NCBI GenBank assembly: GCA_002842045.1
Contig: PHBX01000008.1
Coordinates: 95,144 to 159,143, forward strand
Reading direction: 5' to 3'
Source of the DNA: Chloroflexi bacterium HGW-Chloroflexi-3
Lineage (GTDB): Bacteria > Chloroflexota > Anaerolineae > Anaerolineales > Anaerolineaceae
DNA length: 64,000 nt
The notes under the pieces: model-generated
Databases searched by the model: none
What the model was told of the DNA's origin: nothing
The model's input: only the letters and a program-made list of their open reading frames with translations
Part shown: positions 1 through 8,866 of the stretch, in pieces
How positions within the stretch are numbered: the stretch's first letter is position 1
Layout: each line of letters starts with the position of its first letter
Translations under genes and position numbers: made by a program

Positions 1-435
1 GAAATTATCACAACCATCCTGCACTTTTAGAAAAGCCCGCGTTCTTAAGTGATCTCCCGGCAAAGGTTCTCGTGCCAGCGGTTCCAGATCAAATATCAAG
101 GGTGTAATATGCAAAAAATCGGATACCAGATTGTCTTTGTTCTCATTCAAAACCACGTTCTCTACCCCTGGCAAGTTGAGTGCTGCTTGCGGCTCCAGAG
201 TTGCCCAGCACCCGGTTGCAATAATTTGTCCAGCACCTTTTTGGGCTGCCTGGCGGATTTTTTGTCGTGAGTCGGAGGCTGCGGCGCTGGTCACAGCACA
301 GGTATTAACAATCACCAGATCTGCCTTACCAGCATCATCCACAACAGAATGCCCTGCCCTTCTGAATTGGGCAGCCATAATTTCAATTTCACTCTGGTTG
401 AGACGACAACCAATCGTATCAAAATAAACTTTCAT
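1..435 (-). CDS. mtaB: tRNA methylthiotransferase MtaB, N-terminal part (runs off the window edge)
   Basis: Partial gene: 145 codons are visible and the frame stays open to base 1. MtaB is a radical-SAM enzyme that methylthiolates t6A37 of tRNAs reading ANN codons. The start MKVYFDTIGCRLNQSE is typical of MtaB (GC+LNQ.E) rather than MiaB or RimO. Cys10, Cys46 (in VNTCAV) and Cys76 (in TGCWA) match the three cysteines that hold the auxiliary 4Fe-4S cluster in the UPF0004 domain. The last visible residues, QDGCDNF, begin the radical-SAM CxxxCxxC motif, whose other cysteines lie outside the window. It is the last visible gene of a minus-strand run that starts at 4358; the gap to the lipoprotein gene is 16 bp. 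Family assignment is secure, substrate assignment by homology. Confidence 0.9.
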   Translation of the reverse strand, partial: MKVYFDTIGCRLNQSEIEIMAAQFRRAGHSVVDDAGKADLVIVNTCAVTSAAASDSRQKIRQAAQKGAGQIIATGCWATLEPQAALNLPGVENVVLNENKDNLVSDFLHITPLIFDLEPLAREPLPGDHLRTRAFLKVQDGCDNF

Positions 436-451
436 ATTTTTTTATCAAAAA

Positions 452-1102
452 TTAAGGTTGGAATACGGTTAGATTATCAAAATAGATATCTACACCTGCT
501 TCTTCAAAACTACCTGCGATGAGACCAACATCTCCTTTCGCAAAGCTACCGTCCTCAATCGAAAATTGATTCTCTCCATTAATATCTAGACTTAATTTAT
601 CCCCCTGACAGGTGGCAATCAGATAATTGATCGCCTCACCCTGATTGACAGACGGGGCAAATTCCATAGATGCGTTATTGATCAGCTGGTATACCCCTTC
701 TACCACTTTGATGATTCCTGCGTAACCATCACTGCTGATCACAAAAGCATAATAATTCTTTTCATCCTGCATCCGACAAATAACACCAAAGGTATTATTA
801 TCCGGTCCAGCGATCTTTATAGCTTCCGCCTCAATCCGAACATCAGTAAATGTATATCCCGGTTTAGAGTAGAAATCCAGATGTGGTTTGTCCACAAAAA
901 AACGCAAACCATCAGCCTGATAAATCACATATGAGCCATTCTGATTCCAGGTATTCCATCCACTTTCTGTCGATGAAAAAGTATCGCTGAATAATACTGT
1001 TCCCGATGGGGGAATCTCTGTCCTCTTTGGAAAAACCAAATCCACAACTGAACAGGCACTTAACATGATCACCAGGAACAAAGAAATAATAATTCTTTTC
1101 AT
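452..1102 (-). CDS. Lipoprotein with concanavalin-like (DUF1080/LamG-type) domain
   Basis: A 216-residue exported lipoprotein. Residues 1-17 are a lipoprotein signal (MKRI, hydrophobic core, lipobox LSAC) with Cys17 as the lipidated residue, so the protein should sit on the outer face of the membrane. The rest looks like a single beta-sandwich of the concanavalin/DUF1080 type: 'LFSDTFSSTESGWNTW' near the start, then alternating strands with 'NTFGVICRMQDEKNYYAFVIS' style patterns and a C-terminal 'VDIYFDNLTVFQP' strand that is common at the end of such domains. These domains usually bind carbohydrate; no catalytic residues can be named here. It lies 33 bp downstream of the TPR gene and 16 bp before mtaB, so it is probably co-transcribed. 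Function unknown. Confidence 0.75.
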   Translation of the reverse strand: MKRIIISLFLVIMLSACSVVDLVFPKRTEIPPSGTVLFSDTFSSTESGWNTWNQNGSYVIYQADGLRFFVDKPHLDFYSKPGYTFTDVRIEAEAIKIAGPDNNTFGVICRMQDEKNYYAFVISSDGYAGIIKVVEGVYQLINNASMEFAPSVNQGEAINYLIATCQGDKLSLDINGENQFSIEDGSFAKGDVGLIAGSFEEAGVDIYFDNLTVFQP

Positions 1103-1135
1103 TGGAAAGATTTTAACATGAATTTGGGAATGCGC

Positions 1136-2533
1136 TCATGGGCTCAGGAATTTATTGGCTAATTGAATTAACTGATCATTTTCTGCAAATTCGATGCTAC
1201 GTTTCAAAAAATAAGTGGAAAGTTGATTTTTGTTCTGGAAATAAAAGAGTTGTCCCAAGTGCAAATTTACCAGTGCTGATTCTGGGGCTTCTTTATAGGC
1301 TGCAGTTAAGAATCGTTCTGCTGTTGTGTAATCCTCTAATAGCAAAAACAGCCATCCCAATGTGTCATAAGCTTCCCAATTTTCCTCATCGATCAGGAGA
1401 GCCTGTCGTGCAGCTGGCAATCCAATTTCTTGAATTTCAACCTTGTATTCCCCACAGAAACGGGCAAGATTTATCCAATAATATGAATTTCCTGGTGCTA
1501 TTTTTGTGGTTTTTATAAATGCCTGCAACGCTTTATCCACATTTCCTGCCAGGATATATGTATTTCCCAATTCTTGTTGCCAGATAGCCTGCCCAGGCTC
1601 ATCATTGGATAATACCTGATACATCTCCAGACTACGCTCAAAATCATTCTGCGAACGCCAATAGGATGCTGAAAATGCTCTGGTAATGATCGATTTTGGT
1701 GAGATAGCCAGTGCTTTATTCAGAGCATAATAGCCATCTTTACCAGAATTAATTAAAGCATTCCCATACAAGGCCCACCCTTCTGCATAATCAGGATCCA
1801 GACGCGTTGCATACGCATAAGCTGCGCTTGCATAATTCCATTCGCCAATGGATGCCAAAAGATTCCCGGACAATATCAATTGATATACAGGATTCTCTTC
1901 CTGTACGATCATTTCAACTTCTGGTATTAGCGCTTGAATTTTCCGGTTGTTTGCGTTTGTTATGGTTGATATGGCAGTTTCAGGTTCAAAAATAATTTGG
2001 GAAAATGCCAGAGGTTGAACAAGATCAATATTTTCAGGTCCGATTTCCTTCCATTTCAGTAATGTCTGGTATGCACCAAACCAGTCGTTTTTCGATTGTT
2101 GAATCTGAACCAATTCTCGTAAATCTTCAACTTTCAAATCTGATTTGTTAATGATCGACTGCCAGGTGGTGTAAGCATCCTCTAATTGATTGGCATCCCA
2201 GTAGACCTGCCCCAGATGTATGGTCTGTCTAATCGACAATGGTGAGATTCGATCAGCTTCTTTGAAAGAATAAATGGCATCTTCAAGGTTTCCATTTAGG
2301 ATTTGTTTTTCTGCTAACCTGACCCATAAATTGGCTTGCCAGGGTTGTTGTCTCAAAATCGTATGGGCGATTTCAATCCATTTTTCTGTTTGGGTTGCTT
2401 TCTGGTTTAAATCTAAGCTTTGCCATCGGGATTCGATTGTTTTTGAATAAGGAGTGATATCCAGGTATAGGGCAATCAGTACAGGTAAGAATATGACGAC
2501 GATGGAAGGTATTAGTTGGTCCAATTTTCTCAT
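1136..2533 (-). CDS. Membrane-anchored TPR-repeat protein
   Basis: A 465-residue protein. Residues about 7-24 (IPSIVVIFLPVLIALYL) form one N-terminal membrane segment; the remainder is a chain of tetratricopeptide repeats, for example 'LWVRLAEKQILNGNLEDAIY', 'AEGWALYGNALINSGKD', 'AIWQQELGNTYILAGNVDKA' and 'EAYDTLGWLFLLLEDYTTAE', each with the W/L-G-Y-A-P spacing of TPRs. TPR arrays are protein-binding scaffolds; with one anchor the array most likely lies outside the membrane, but orientation is not proven. It follows the YdcF-like gene by 20 bp on the same strand and precedes a lipoprotein, which hints at a shared cell-envelope role. No enzymatic domain is visible. Confidence 0.8.
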   Translation of the reverse strand: MRKLDQLIPSIVVIFLPVLIALYLDITPYSKTIESRWQSLDLNQKATQTEKWIEIAHTILRQQPWQANLWVRLAEKQILNGNLEDAIYSFKEADRISPLSIRQTIHLGQVYWDANQLEDAYTTWQSIINKSDLKVEDLRELVQIQQSKNDWFGAYQTLLKWKEIGPENIDLVQPLAFSQIIFEPETAISTITNANNRKIQALIPEVEMIVQEENPVYQLILSGNLLASIGEWNYASAAYAYATRLDPDYAEGWALYGNALINSGKDGYYALNKALAISPKSIITRAFSASYWRSQNDFERSLEMYQVLSNDEPGQAIWQQELGNTYILAGNVDKALQAFIKTTKIAPGNSYYWINLARFCGEYKVEIQEIGLPAARQALLIDEENWEAYDTLGWLFLLLEDYTTAERFLTAAYKEAPESALVNLHLGQLFYFQNKNQLSTYFLKRSIEFAENDQLIQLANKFLSP

Positions 2534-2553
2534 CAGACGATCACCTATCCAGT

Positions 2554-3189
2554 TCAGGACTTAAACCAAATCAGAACCAAACTGGCATATTCTGCCAGAG
2601 TTTGGCGCCAGCCCTGTGTAGATAAATACCAGGTCAGAGGTTTATACCAGCTATCTTCCACCGGATGTACCAGAACTTTAATCTCAGAATCTTTAAATTC
2701 ACGGTTGAAGATCATCTGTGTTCGCCGCGTATGATAAGGTGCAGTAATCACCAGAATCGATGTAATATTCCGTTGTTTTGCCAGTACTTTGACAGCCATA
2801 GCTTCTTCTATGGTTGAAGATGACTCTCCAGCTGTGACAAACATGGAATCTGCTGGTACGCCAGCATCAATGGCAATGCGCATCAGCATTTCACTATATG
2901 TCCGCCCTTCTCCAATATCCTCTGTGTGAGTTCTTGTTATTACAAAATATTTCCCATACCCTTTTTCATACCACTTGATGGCTTCTTCCACCCGATCGCC
3001 ATCATCACCGCTGAGAACAACAATAGCGTCTACCAGTATGACACGATCTCCAACTATTAAATATGAACCAGCGCAAATTAACCCAACCCAGATAAGGATG
3101 AAAACAACCAATATAACCATTAGAAAGATGAGACATCCCTGCAATAAATTTCTTGATTTCACAGTTGAGTTAGGTACAGTGTTATTCAT
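2554..3189 (-). CDS. YdcF/SanA-like DUF218 membrane protein
   Basis: A 211-residue protein with a hydrophobic segment at about residues 16-46 followed by a DUF218 domain. Family motifs are visible: 'VDAIVVLSGDDGDRVEEA' near residue 50, 'YFVITRTH', 'SMLMRIAIDAGVPADSMF' region, 'SSSTIEEAMAVK', and 'ILVITAPYHTRRTQMIF', which corresponds to the conserved T.pyH..Ra....r block. DUF218 proteins such as E. coli SanA and YdcF are linked to envelope integrity, but the biochemical activity is unsettled. The stop is 2 bp from the C-S lyase stop-to-start junction (3192/3189), so the two are surely co-transcribed. The pairing with a C-S lyase is probably operon convenience rather than a pathway. Confidence 0.8.
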   Translation of the reverse strand: MNNTVPNSTVKSRNLLQGCLIFLMVILVVFILIWVGLICAGSYLIVGDRVILVDAIVVLSGDDGDRVEEAIKWYEKGYGKYFVITRTHTEDIGEGRTYSEMLMRIAIDAGVPADSMFVTAGESSSTIEEAMAVKVLAKQRNITSILVITAPYHTRRTQMIFNREFKDSEIKVLVHPVEDSWYKPLTWYLSTQGWRQTLAEYASLVLIWFKS

Positions 3190-3191
3190 GC

Positions 3192-4358
3192 TTACGTTTT
3201 CTGATTCACGTTCTCCAATGCCTGTTTCATCCGCTCCAATCCTTCTATCATCATACTACGTGGGCATCCAAAATTGAAGCGTACAAAGCCCTCCCCACCA
3301 GTTCCAAAAATCTTTCCATCGTTGAAAGCTATACCAGCATTCTGTAGGAAAAATTCAAAAGGACTCCTATCAATTTCTAAATCGCGGCAATCCAGCCATG
3401 CCAGATAAGTGCCTTCAATGGGTGTGATTTTAATGTCCGGGATGTTTTCCTGGAGATAATCAACCAGAGCCCGATAATTACCCTCCAAATAAACTAATAA
3501 TTGTGATAACCATTCATCTCCATGTTGGTAAGCTGCCAGAGCGGCTGTATAACCTAATAAGTTCACTTCCGGGACGATGCCAGCACGAGCTTGTATCAGT
3601 TTTTTTCTTAATTCTGGATTTTGAGCCACAGCAAAGGAAAATCCCAAACCCGCTATATTAAAGGTCTTGCTGGGTGCCATCAGTGTAATGGTTTTTTGGG
3701 AAATTTCTGGGCTGAGGGACGCGATGGGTATATGACGGTGACCCGGGAAAATAAAATCTGCGTGTATTTCATCCGAACAAATATAAATATCTTTTTTCAA
3801 GCAAATATCAGCCATTCGTGATAATTCATTTTCCGTAAATACTCTTCCAACAGGATTGTGCGGGTTGCAAAGTAAAAATAATTTCGTATTTGAATCCATA
3901 ACACCTTCAAATTGTTCAAAATCAATCTGATACCTACGGGTTAAACCCATTTGAAGAGGAGCATCTTTTCGTTGAGCTCCGGCATTTTTCGGGGCTAACA
4001 AAAATGGATGATAAACAGGCGGTTGCATCAGCACCTGTTGATTAGCTTGTGTAAGAGCTTTGATGACCAGATTAAACCCATTCACAACGCCTGGCAAAAA
4101 AACAATATCTTCCAGTGAAACATTCCATTGATACAAATTGCTAAGCCGTTCTTTAATCGTTTCTTTTAAAACCAGGTTTTCCGATGGATACCCAAACACC
4201 CCATGTTTGACCCTTGCTTCCAATGCATCTATTACCGGTTGTGGAGATCGGAAATCCATATCTGCCACCCAAAATGGCAGGATTTCCTTACCATAAAAAT
4301 TCCATTTAATACTTTCTGTTTCTCGGCGGGGAATTACTTCATCAAAGTTATACTGCAT
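3192..4358 (-). CDS. MalY/PatB-type PLP-dependent C-S lyase (cystathionine beta-lyase-like)
   Basis: A 388-residue fold-type I aminotransferase-like enzyme of the MalY/PatB family, which cleaves the C-S bond of cystathionine or cysteine conjugates to give a thiol, pyruvate and ammonia. The N-terminus 'VIPRRETESIKWNFYG' and 'PFWVADMDFRSP' are family signatures. The PLP lysine is Lys231 in 'APSKTFNIAGLGF'; Asp196 of 'CSDEIHADF' should hold the pyridine nitrogen, and 'CNPHNPVGR' (164-172) supplies the usual Asn. Length is normal. First gene of a minus-strand operon; a good promoter lies 70 bp upstream (4428-4456). A broad-specificity aminotransferase is the main alternative. Confidence 0.88.
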   Translation of the reverse strand: MQYNFDEVIPRRETESIKWNFYGKEILPFWVADMDFRSPQPVIDALEARVKHGVFGYPSENLVLKETIKERLSNLYQWNVSLEDIVFLPGVVNGFNLVIKALTQANQQVLMQPPVYHPFLLAPKNAGAQRKDAPLQMGLTRRYQIDFEQFEGVMDSNTKLFLLCNPHNPVGRVFTENELSRMADICLKKDIYICSDEIHADFIFPGHRHIPIASLSPEISQKTITLMAPSKTFNIAGLGFSFAVAQNPELRKKLIQARAGIVPEVNLLGYTAALAAYQHGDEWLSQLLVYLEGNYRALVDYLQENIPDIKITPIEGTYLAWLDCRDLEIDRSPFEFFLQNAGIAFNDGKIFGTGGEGFVRFNFGCPRSMMIEGLERMKQALENVNQKT

Positions 4359-4427
4359 AGTTCCTCATATTTTTTTCTTTATGACTTTGTATCCTTATTC
4401 AATTTCAATACCTGGATACATATTACG

Positions 4428-4456
4428 ATTATACTTTCAGTAGAAATGGATGTCGA
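4428..4456 (-). promoter_or_regulatory. Sigma-70-type promoter for the C-S lyase operon
   Basis: On the minus strand, TCGACA (4451-4456) and TATAAT (4428-4433) are separated by exactly 17 bp. Transcription would start near 4421, giving a leader of about 60 nt before the ATG at 4358. Confidence 0.6.
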
Positions 4457-4580
4457 TGAGCAGCGTTTAACAATGGCAAACAAAAAAATCATATTGTCCT
4501 GTAAAATTAGTAATAATTGTCATTTCAATCATGAATGGTTCGACCTGGATGATTGAGATGAGAAAAAATGGATATAAACA

Positions 4581-5471
4581 ATGAATCTACCCTCAATTAA
4601 TTTACTCACTTCCCCAGGATGGAAAGACTATGAATTGGTCGACAGTGGGAATGGATCCAAACTGGAACGCTATGGCTCTTATTTAATCAAGCGCCCCGAA
4701 CCTGAAGCAATCTGGTCGCCATCCAAACCCGAAAAAATTTGGAACCAAATCCATGCTGAATTTTTACCTACCGCCGAAAAGAATGGCGGGCATTGGATTG
4801 AACATCGTCCCATGGAAGAGCGCTGGAAGATGCAATACAAAAATCTGACGTTCTGGGCTCAGAAATCCGCCTCCCGTCATTTAGGCGTGTTTCCCGAACA
4901 GGCGGTGCAATGGGACTGGATTCAACAGCAAGCCAGTATTCCGAATGTGCGTTTAAATGTGCTGAATTTATTTGGCTATACCGGAATTGCGAGTCTGGCG
5001 GCCGCCAAAGCAGGCGCATTTGTTTCCCATCTGGACGCATCCCGCAAAGTGAATCAATGGGGGCAGGAAAATCAGGCACTCTCCGGGATATCCGATCAAT
5101 CCATTCGCTGGTTGGTGGACGATGCTTTCAAGTTTGTCAAACGTGAGATTCGCCGTAATAGCAAATATGATGGCATTATCCTCGATCCACCGAAATTCGG
5201 GCGTGGACCCAAAGGTGAAGTCTGGGAATTTTACAAAATCCTTCCTGATTTGTTGGATAGTTGCCGGCAAATATTGAGTGATAAACCAATCTTCATTTTA
5301 ATAACCGCATACGCCATCAAAGCCTCATCTTTGACTCTCTATTACGGTTTGGAGGAGATGATGCGAAAGCACAAAGGGACCACCTCAGTCGGTGAGGTTG
5401 TTTTAAGTGAGAAAAACGGCAAAAACGCCATTTCCATGGCGATTTATGGACGCTGGTCTTCATTATCTTGA
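4581..5471 (+). CDS. Class I SAM-dependent methyltransferase, RlmI/RlmK-like catalytic domain without PUA
   Basis: A 296-residue protein related to the COG1092 23S rRNA cytosine methyltransferases. The SAM-binding motif I is 'VLNLFGYTGIASLAAAKAGA' at residues 127-146, followed by the acidic 'HLDASRKV' strand-2 end at 150-157, and the catalytic-loop motif 'LDPPKFGRGP' at 201-210. An N-terminal region of about 100 residues replaces the PUA domain of full RlmI; compare the full-length relative at 59903-61156. The target is probably RNA but cannot be read from the sequence. No strong Shine-Dalgarno is seen. Its 3' end lies 17 bp before the proC ATG, so the two may share a transcript, reading from the divergent region with the C-S lyase operon. 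Confidence 0.8.
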   Translation: MNLPSINLLTSPGWKDYELVDSGNGSKLERYGSYLIKRPEPEAIWSPSKPEKIWNQIHAEFLPTAEKNGGHWIEHRPMEERWKMQYKNLTFWAQKSASRHLGVFPEQAVQWDWIQQQASIPNVRLNVLNLFGYTGIASLAAAKAGAFVSHLDASRKVNQWGQENQALSGISDQSIRWLVDDAFKFVKREIRRNSKYDGIILDPPKFGRGPKGEVWEFYKILPDLLDSCRQILSDKPIFILITAYAIKASSLTLYYGLEEMMRKHKGTTSVGEVVLSEKNGKNAISMAIYGRWSSLS

Positions 5472-5487
5472 TCAAAGGAAACAAATC

Positions 5488-6351
5488 ATGAGAACTCAAA
5501 CAAAATTTGCTATTATTGGTGCTGGTGCCATGGGAGAAGCCATTATCGGTGGATTGTTAAGGCAGAATCTGACATCTCCTCAGAATATTCATGCATCAGA
5601 ACCTCGCATGGAACGCTGTGAAGAATTGAAAGATAAATACGGGATCACAACCTCTGCCCATAATCTTGAGGTTGTCGATGACGCAGATGTAGTTGTGTTA
5701 GCTGTCAAACCACAACGCCTGGAAAAAATTCTATCGGAATTAGTCGGACATATCCCCTCTAAAGCAGTCGTTGTCACTATTATTGCCGGTGCATCGATCG
5801 AGAAAATTTCTAAAGGACTGGCTCATAATGTCGTTGTACGAACCATGCCCAACACGCCCGGGCAAATTGGCAAGGGGATCACTGTTTGGTTTGCTCCTGC
5901 TACTGTTTCTGAACAACAGCTGGAAAAAGCCCGACTCATGCTACAAGCTCTGGGGGAAGATGTTCAGGTGGATGAAGAATATTATCTGGATATGGCCACC
6001 GCAGTCTCAGGTACAGGTCCCATGTATGTGTATTTGTTCATGGAAGCTTTCATGGACGCTGCTGTTCACCTCGGATTTTCACGTTACGTGGCGGAACAAT
6101 TGGTGATCGAAACCATTCGGGGGTCCGTGGATTATTACGAAAGCCAATCCGTGCATGTGGCTGACCTCAGAAACAAAGTCACCTCCCCCGGTGGTACATC
6201 TGCTGCAGCTTTATATTACCTGGAGAAAGCTGGTTTCAGAACAGCTGTATCCCGCGCCATCTGGGCAGCTTATGAACGCTCACAGCAATTGGGCAAAGGG
6301 AAATTAGATCAGCATCCCGAAAAAAATAATGATAATGGGAAAATTGAATAA
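5488..6351 (+). CDS. proC: Pyrroline-5-carboxylate reductase
   Basis: 287 residues. Reduces 1-pyrroline-5-carboxylate to proline with NAD(P)H in the cytosol. The Rossmann nucleotide motif is 'FAIIGAGAMGEAIIGG' at the N-terminus; 'AVKPQRLEKIL', 'VVTIIAGASIEKI' and 'VVRTMPNTPGQIGKG' follow in the usual order; the C-terminal dimerisation and substrate block 'LRNKVTSPGGTSAAALYYLE' is intact. I start at ATG 5488, which has AAGGAAAC just upstream and gives the family N-terminus; the longer open frame from 5407 only overlaps the preceding methyltransferase. Followed 25 bp later by an aldo/keto reductase. Confidence 0.95.
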   Translation: MRTQTKFAIIGAGAMGEAIIGGLLRQNLTSPQNIHASEPRMERCEELKDKYGITTSAHNLEVVDDADVVVLAVKPQRLEKILSELVGHIPSKAVVVTIIAGASIEKISKGLAHNVVVRTMPNTPGQIGKGITVWFAPATVSEQQLEKARLMLQALGEDVQVDEEYYLDMATAVSGTGPMYVYLFMEAFMDAAVHLGFSRYVAEQLVIETIRGSVDYYESQSVHVADLRNKVTSPGGTSAAALYYLEKAGFRTAVSRAIWAAYERSQQLGKGKLDQHPEKNNDNGKIE

Positions 6352-6376
6352 TTTTCACATAAGGAGTTAATTGAAA

Positions 6377-7321
6377 ATGAAGTATCGCAATCTAGGAAAT
6401 ACAGGCGTCAAAGTTTCCGTGGTTGGCATAGGAACCAACCGCTTTGGATCGGATAAAACACCACAATTAGAAGTAAATCGCATCATAGATCAAGCCCTGG
6501 ATTTGGGGATTAACCACCTAGATTCAGCCGATGCCTATCAAAGTGGAAATTCTGAAATCGTTTTGGGAAATGCGCTCAAAGGCAAGTGGGATCGCTTCTT
6601 TTTGGCGACAAAATTCTTCTTCTCCACCGGAGAAGGCATCAATGATCGCGGCGCTTCTCGCTATCATATCTACAATGCAGTCGATGCCAGTCTGAAACGG
6701 CTCCAAAGCGATCATATCGATCTTTATTACGTCCACCGTTGGGACGCAGAAACACCTATCGAAGAGACTCTTCGCACCCTCGATAATCTGATTCAGATGG
6801 GAAAAGTTCGCTATATTGGGGCTTCCAATTTCGCTGCCTGGCAATTGGCAAAATCGAATTTACTGGCTGATTTAAAAGGCTGGAGTGCTTTCGCTGCCGT
6901 GCAATCTCATTACCACATGTTCGAAAGAGATCTTGAAAAAGAAGTGATTCCTTTCTGCCAATCCGAGAATGTAGCATTAATCCCGTACTTTCCTCTGGCC
7001 GGTGGTTTTCTAACCGGAAAGTACCAGAAAGGCAAACCTACCCCGGCTGGTTCACGTGGTGAAAGCAGTGAGTATGTTCAGAAATACATGACCGACACAA
7101 ATTACGCGATTCTGGAAAAATTAACCTTCTTTGCAAAGGATCACAGGCATGAGATGAACGAACTGGCGATCGTCTGGTTACTGGCTCAACCCCAGGTGGC
7201 TTCCGTAATTTCAGGCGCAACCAGTTTGGATCATGTCAACCAGAATGCCATCGCTGCTGAATGGGAATTAACACAACAAGAATTAGATGATATCGAGAAA
7301 ATTTTAAAGGGAGATTCATAA
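6377..7321 (+). CDS. Aldo/keto reductase
   Basis: 314 residues, a complete TIM-barrel aldo/keto reductase. The catalytic tetrad is visible: Asp49 and Tyr54 in 'HLDSADAYQSG', Lys79 in 'FFLATKFFF' and His120 in 'DLYYVHRWD'. 'VRYIGASNFAAWQL' is the conserved strand-6 signature, and the C-terminal 'QPQVASVISGATSLDHV' region is the usual nucleotide-phosphate pocket. Substrate is unknown; the sequence resembles the YajO/YghZ-type group. AAGGAG at 6361-6366 is 10 bp upstream of ATG 6377; a TTG at 6371 two codons earlier would also fit and cannot be excluded. Confidence 0.9.
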   Translation: MKYRNLGNTGVKVSVVGIGTNRFGSDKTPQLEVNRIIDQALDLGINHLDSADAYQSGNSEIVLGNALKGKWDRFFLATKFFFSTGEGINDRGASRYHIYNAVDASLKRLQSDHIDLYYVHRWDAETPIEETLRTLDNLIQMGKVRYIGASNFAAWQLAKSNLLADLKGWSAFAAVQSHYHMFERDLEKEVIPFCQSENVALIPYFPLAGGFLTGKYQKGKPTPAGSRGESSEYVQKYMTDTNYAILEKLTFFAKDHRHEMNELAIVWLLAQPQVASVISGATSLDHVNQNAIAAEWELTQQELDDIEKILKGDS

Positions 7322-7339
7322 ATTTCATCCCATTTTGAT

Positions 7340-7368
7340 TTGACATAAACTCATACCTCTTCTAAACT
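7340..7368 (+). promoter_or_regulatory. Promoter of comM, probably giving a leaderless mRNA
   Basis: TTGACA (7340-7345) and TAAACT (7363-7368) are spaced by 17 bp. The expected start point, about 7 bp past the -10 box, coincides with the comM ATG at 7375, and there is no Shine-Dalgarno between them, so translation is probably leaderless. Confidence 0.6.
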
Positions 7369-7374
7369 AATCCA

Positions 7375-8854
7375 ATGCTTGCACGCGTTTTTTCTTGTGG
7401 CGTCATCGGATTAGATGGCGTCATCATCGAAGTAGAAGTAGACTCAAGCAACGGGATTCACTTTTCCACGCAAACGAGTCACCATCAATCTCGCTCCTGC
7501 AGACGTGCGCAAAGAAGGACCTGCCTACGATTTACCCATAGCGGTTGGTGTTCTGGCTGCCAGCCAGCAGATCAATCCCGTTAAACTTCAAAAAAGTCTG
7601 GTTGTGGGCGAACTCTCCCTGGATGGCACCTTACGCCATGTACGCGGTGTGCTTCCCATGGCAGCCTTAGCTCGTCAGGAAGGCTTTCAGCGTTTGATTG
7701 TCCCGAAAGTGGATGCTGAAGAAGCTGCCTTAATACCCGATCTGGAAATCATTGCTGTTGAATCGTTACGACAATTAGCCGATTGGTTGCGGGGAGAAAT
7801 CGAAATTGAGATCCCTAAACCATCTTTTTCGTTGGATGAAGCCATCCTGCAATATCAGACTGATTTCCAGGAGATCAAAGGTCAGGAACATGTCAAACGG
7901 GCGTTGGAGGTGGCTGCCACTGGAGGGCATAATGTACTCATGGTCGGGCCACCCGGCTCCGGAAAAACCCTGATGGCACGGGCTTTACCATCCATCATGC
8001 CCACCATGACCATCGACGAAGCATTGGATGTCACCCGTATTTATTCGGTGGCAGACCAATTGCCGTCTGATATCCCACTGATGCGCAACCGCCCATTCCG
8101 CTCACCCCATCACACCATCAGCCATGCCGGTCTGGTTGGCGGTGGAAACTGGCCACATCCTGGCGAGATCTCTCTGGCACATCGTGGTGTCCTCTTTCTG
8201 GATGAATTACCGGAATTTGGTTCGCGAGTGTTGGAGGTCATGCGCCAACCCATGGAGGACAAAGTCGTCACCATCAGCCGTGCGCAGGGATCCCTCACCT
8301 TTCCAGCCAATTTCCAGCTCATCGGTGCAATGAATCCATGTCCCTGTGGATTTTATGGGGATCCGGTCAAACCGTGTACCTGTGCATTAGGGATGGTGCA
8401 GAAATACCAGAAAAGAATCTCCGGTCCTATGCTGGATCGTTTTGATATTCATGTTGAAGTTCCACGTGTGGAATATGACAAGTTAACCAATCAACGCTTG
8501 GGCGAATCCTCAACCATTATTCGCGAGAGAGTGGAAACAGCCCGGCAACGCCAGATCCAACGTTTTTCTCAGAAAGAAAACAAACCTGAAGAAAACCAAA
8601 AAACACTCCTGATGACATCCAATGCCGATATGGGAGTGGGAGAAATCCGCAAATTCTGCCATCTCGATGATGCTGGTGAAACCCTCATGCGTGCTGCCAT
8701 GCGCCAATTACAACTCTCCGCTCGCGCATTCCATCGCGTGCTCAAAATTGCCCGTACTATCGCCGATCTGGCAAGCAGTGAACACATCGCCCCCAACCAC
8801 CTGGCAGAAGCCCTGCAATATCGCCCAAAAATTATGCTGGATAATCAGGGATGA
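7375..8854 (+). pseudogene. comM: YifB/ComM-family Mg-chelatase-like AAA+ ATPase, broken by an internal deletion and frameshift
   Basis: ComM is a hexameric helicase that drives branch migration during natural transformation. The first frame (7375-7455) gives the normal start 'MLARVFSCGVIGLDG' to 'VEVDSSNG'. At about 7454 the homology jumps to a second frame: 'GFTFPRKRVTINLAPAD' then 'VRKEGPAYDLP', continuing to the stop at 8854. In relatives about 28-30 residues (the 'LPAFTIVGLPD...RVRAAIKNSG' block) lie between these points, so roughly 85-95 bp are absent and the frame shifts. Downstream everything is intact: P-loop 'VGPPGSGKT', Walker B-like 'LFLDELPEF', 'GAMNPCPCGFYG' and the C-terminal 'RAFHRVLKIARTIADL'. 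Without repair, no full-length protein is made; a GTG at 7505 could at best yield a 449-residue ATPase fragment. Confidence 0.9.
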
Positions 8855-8866
8855 TCGGCTAAAAAC

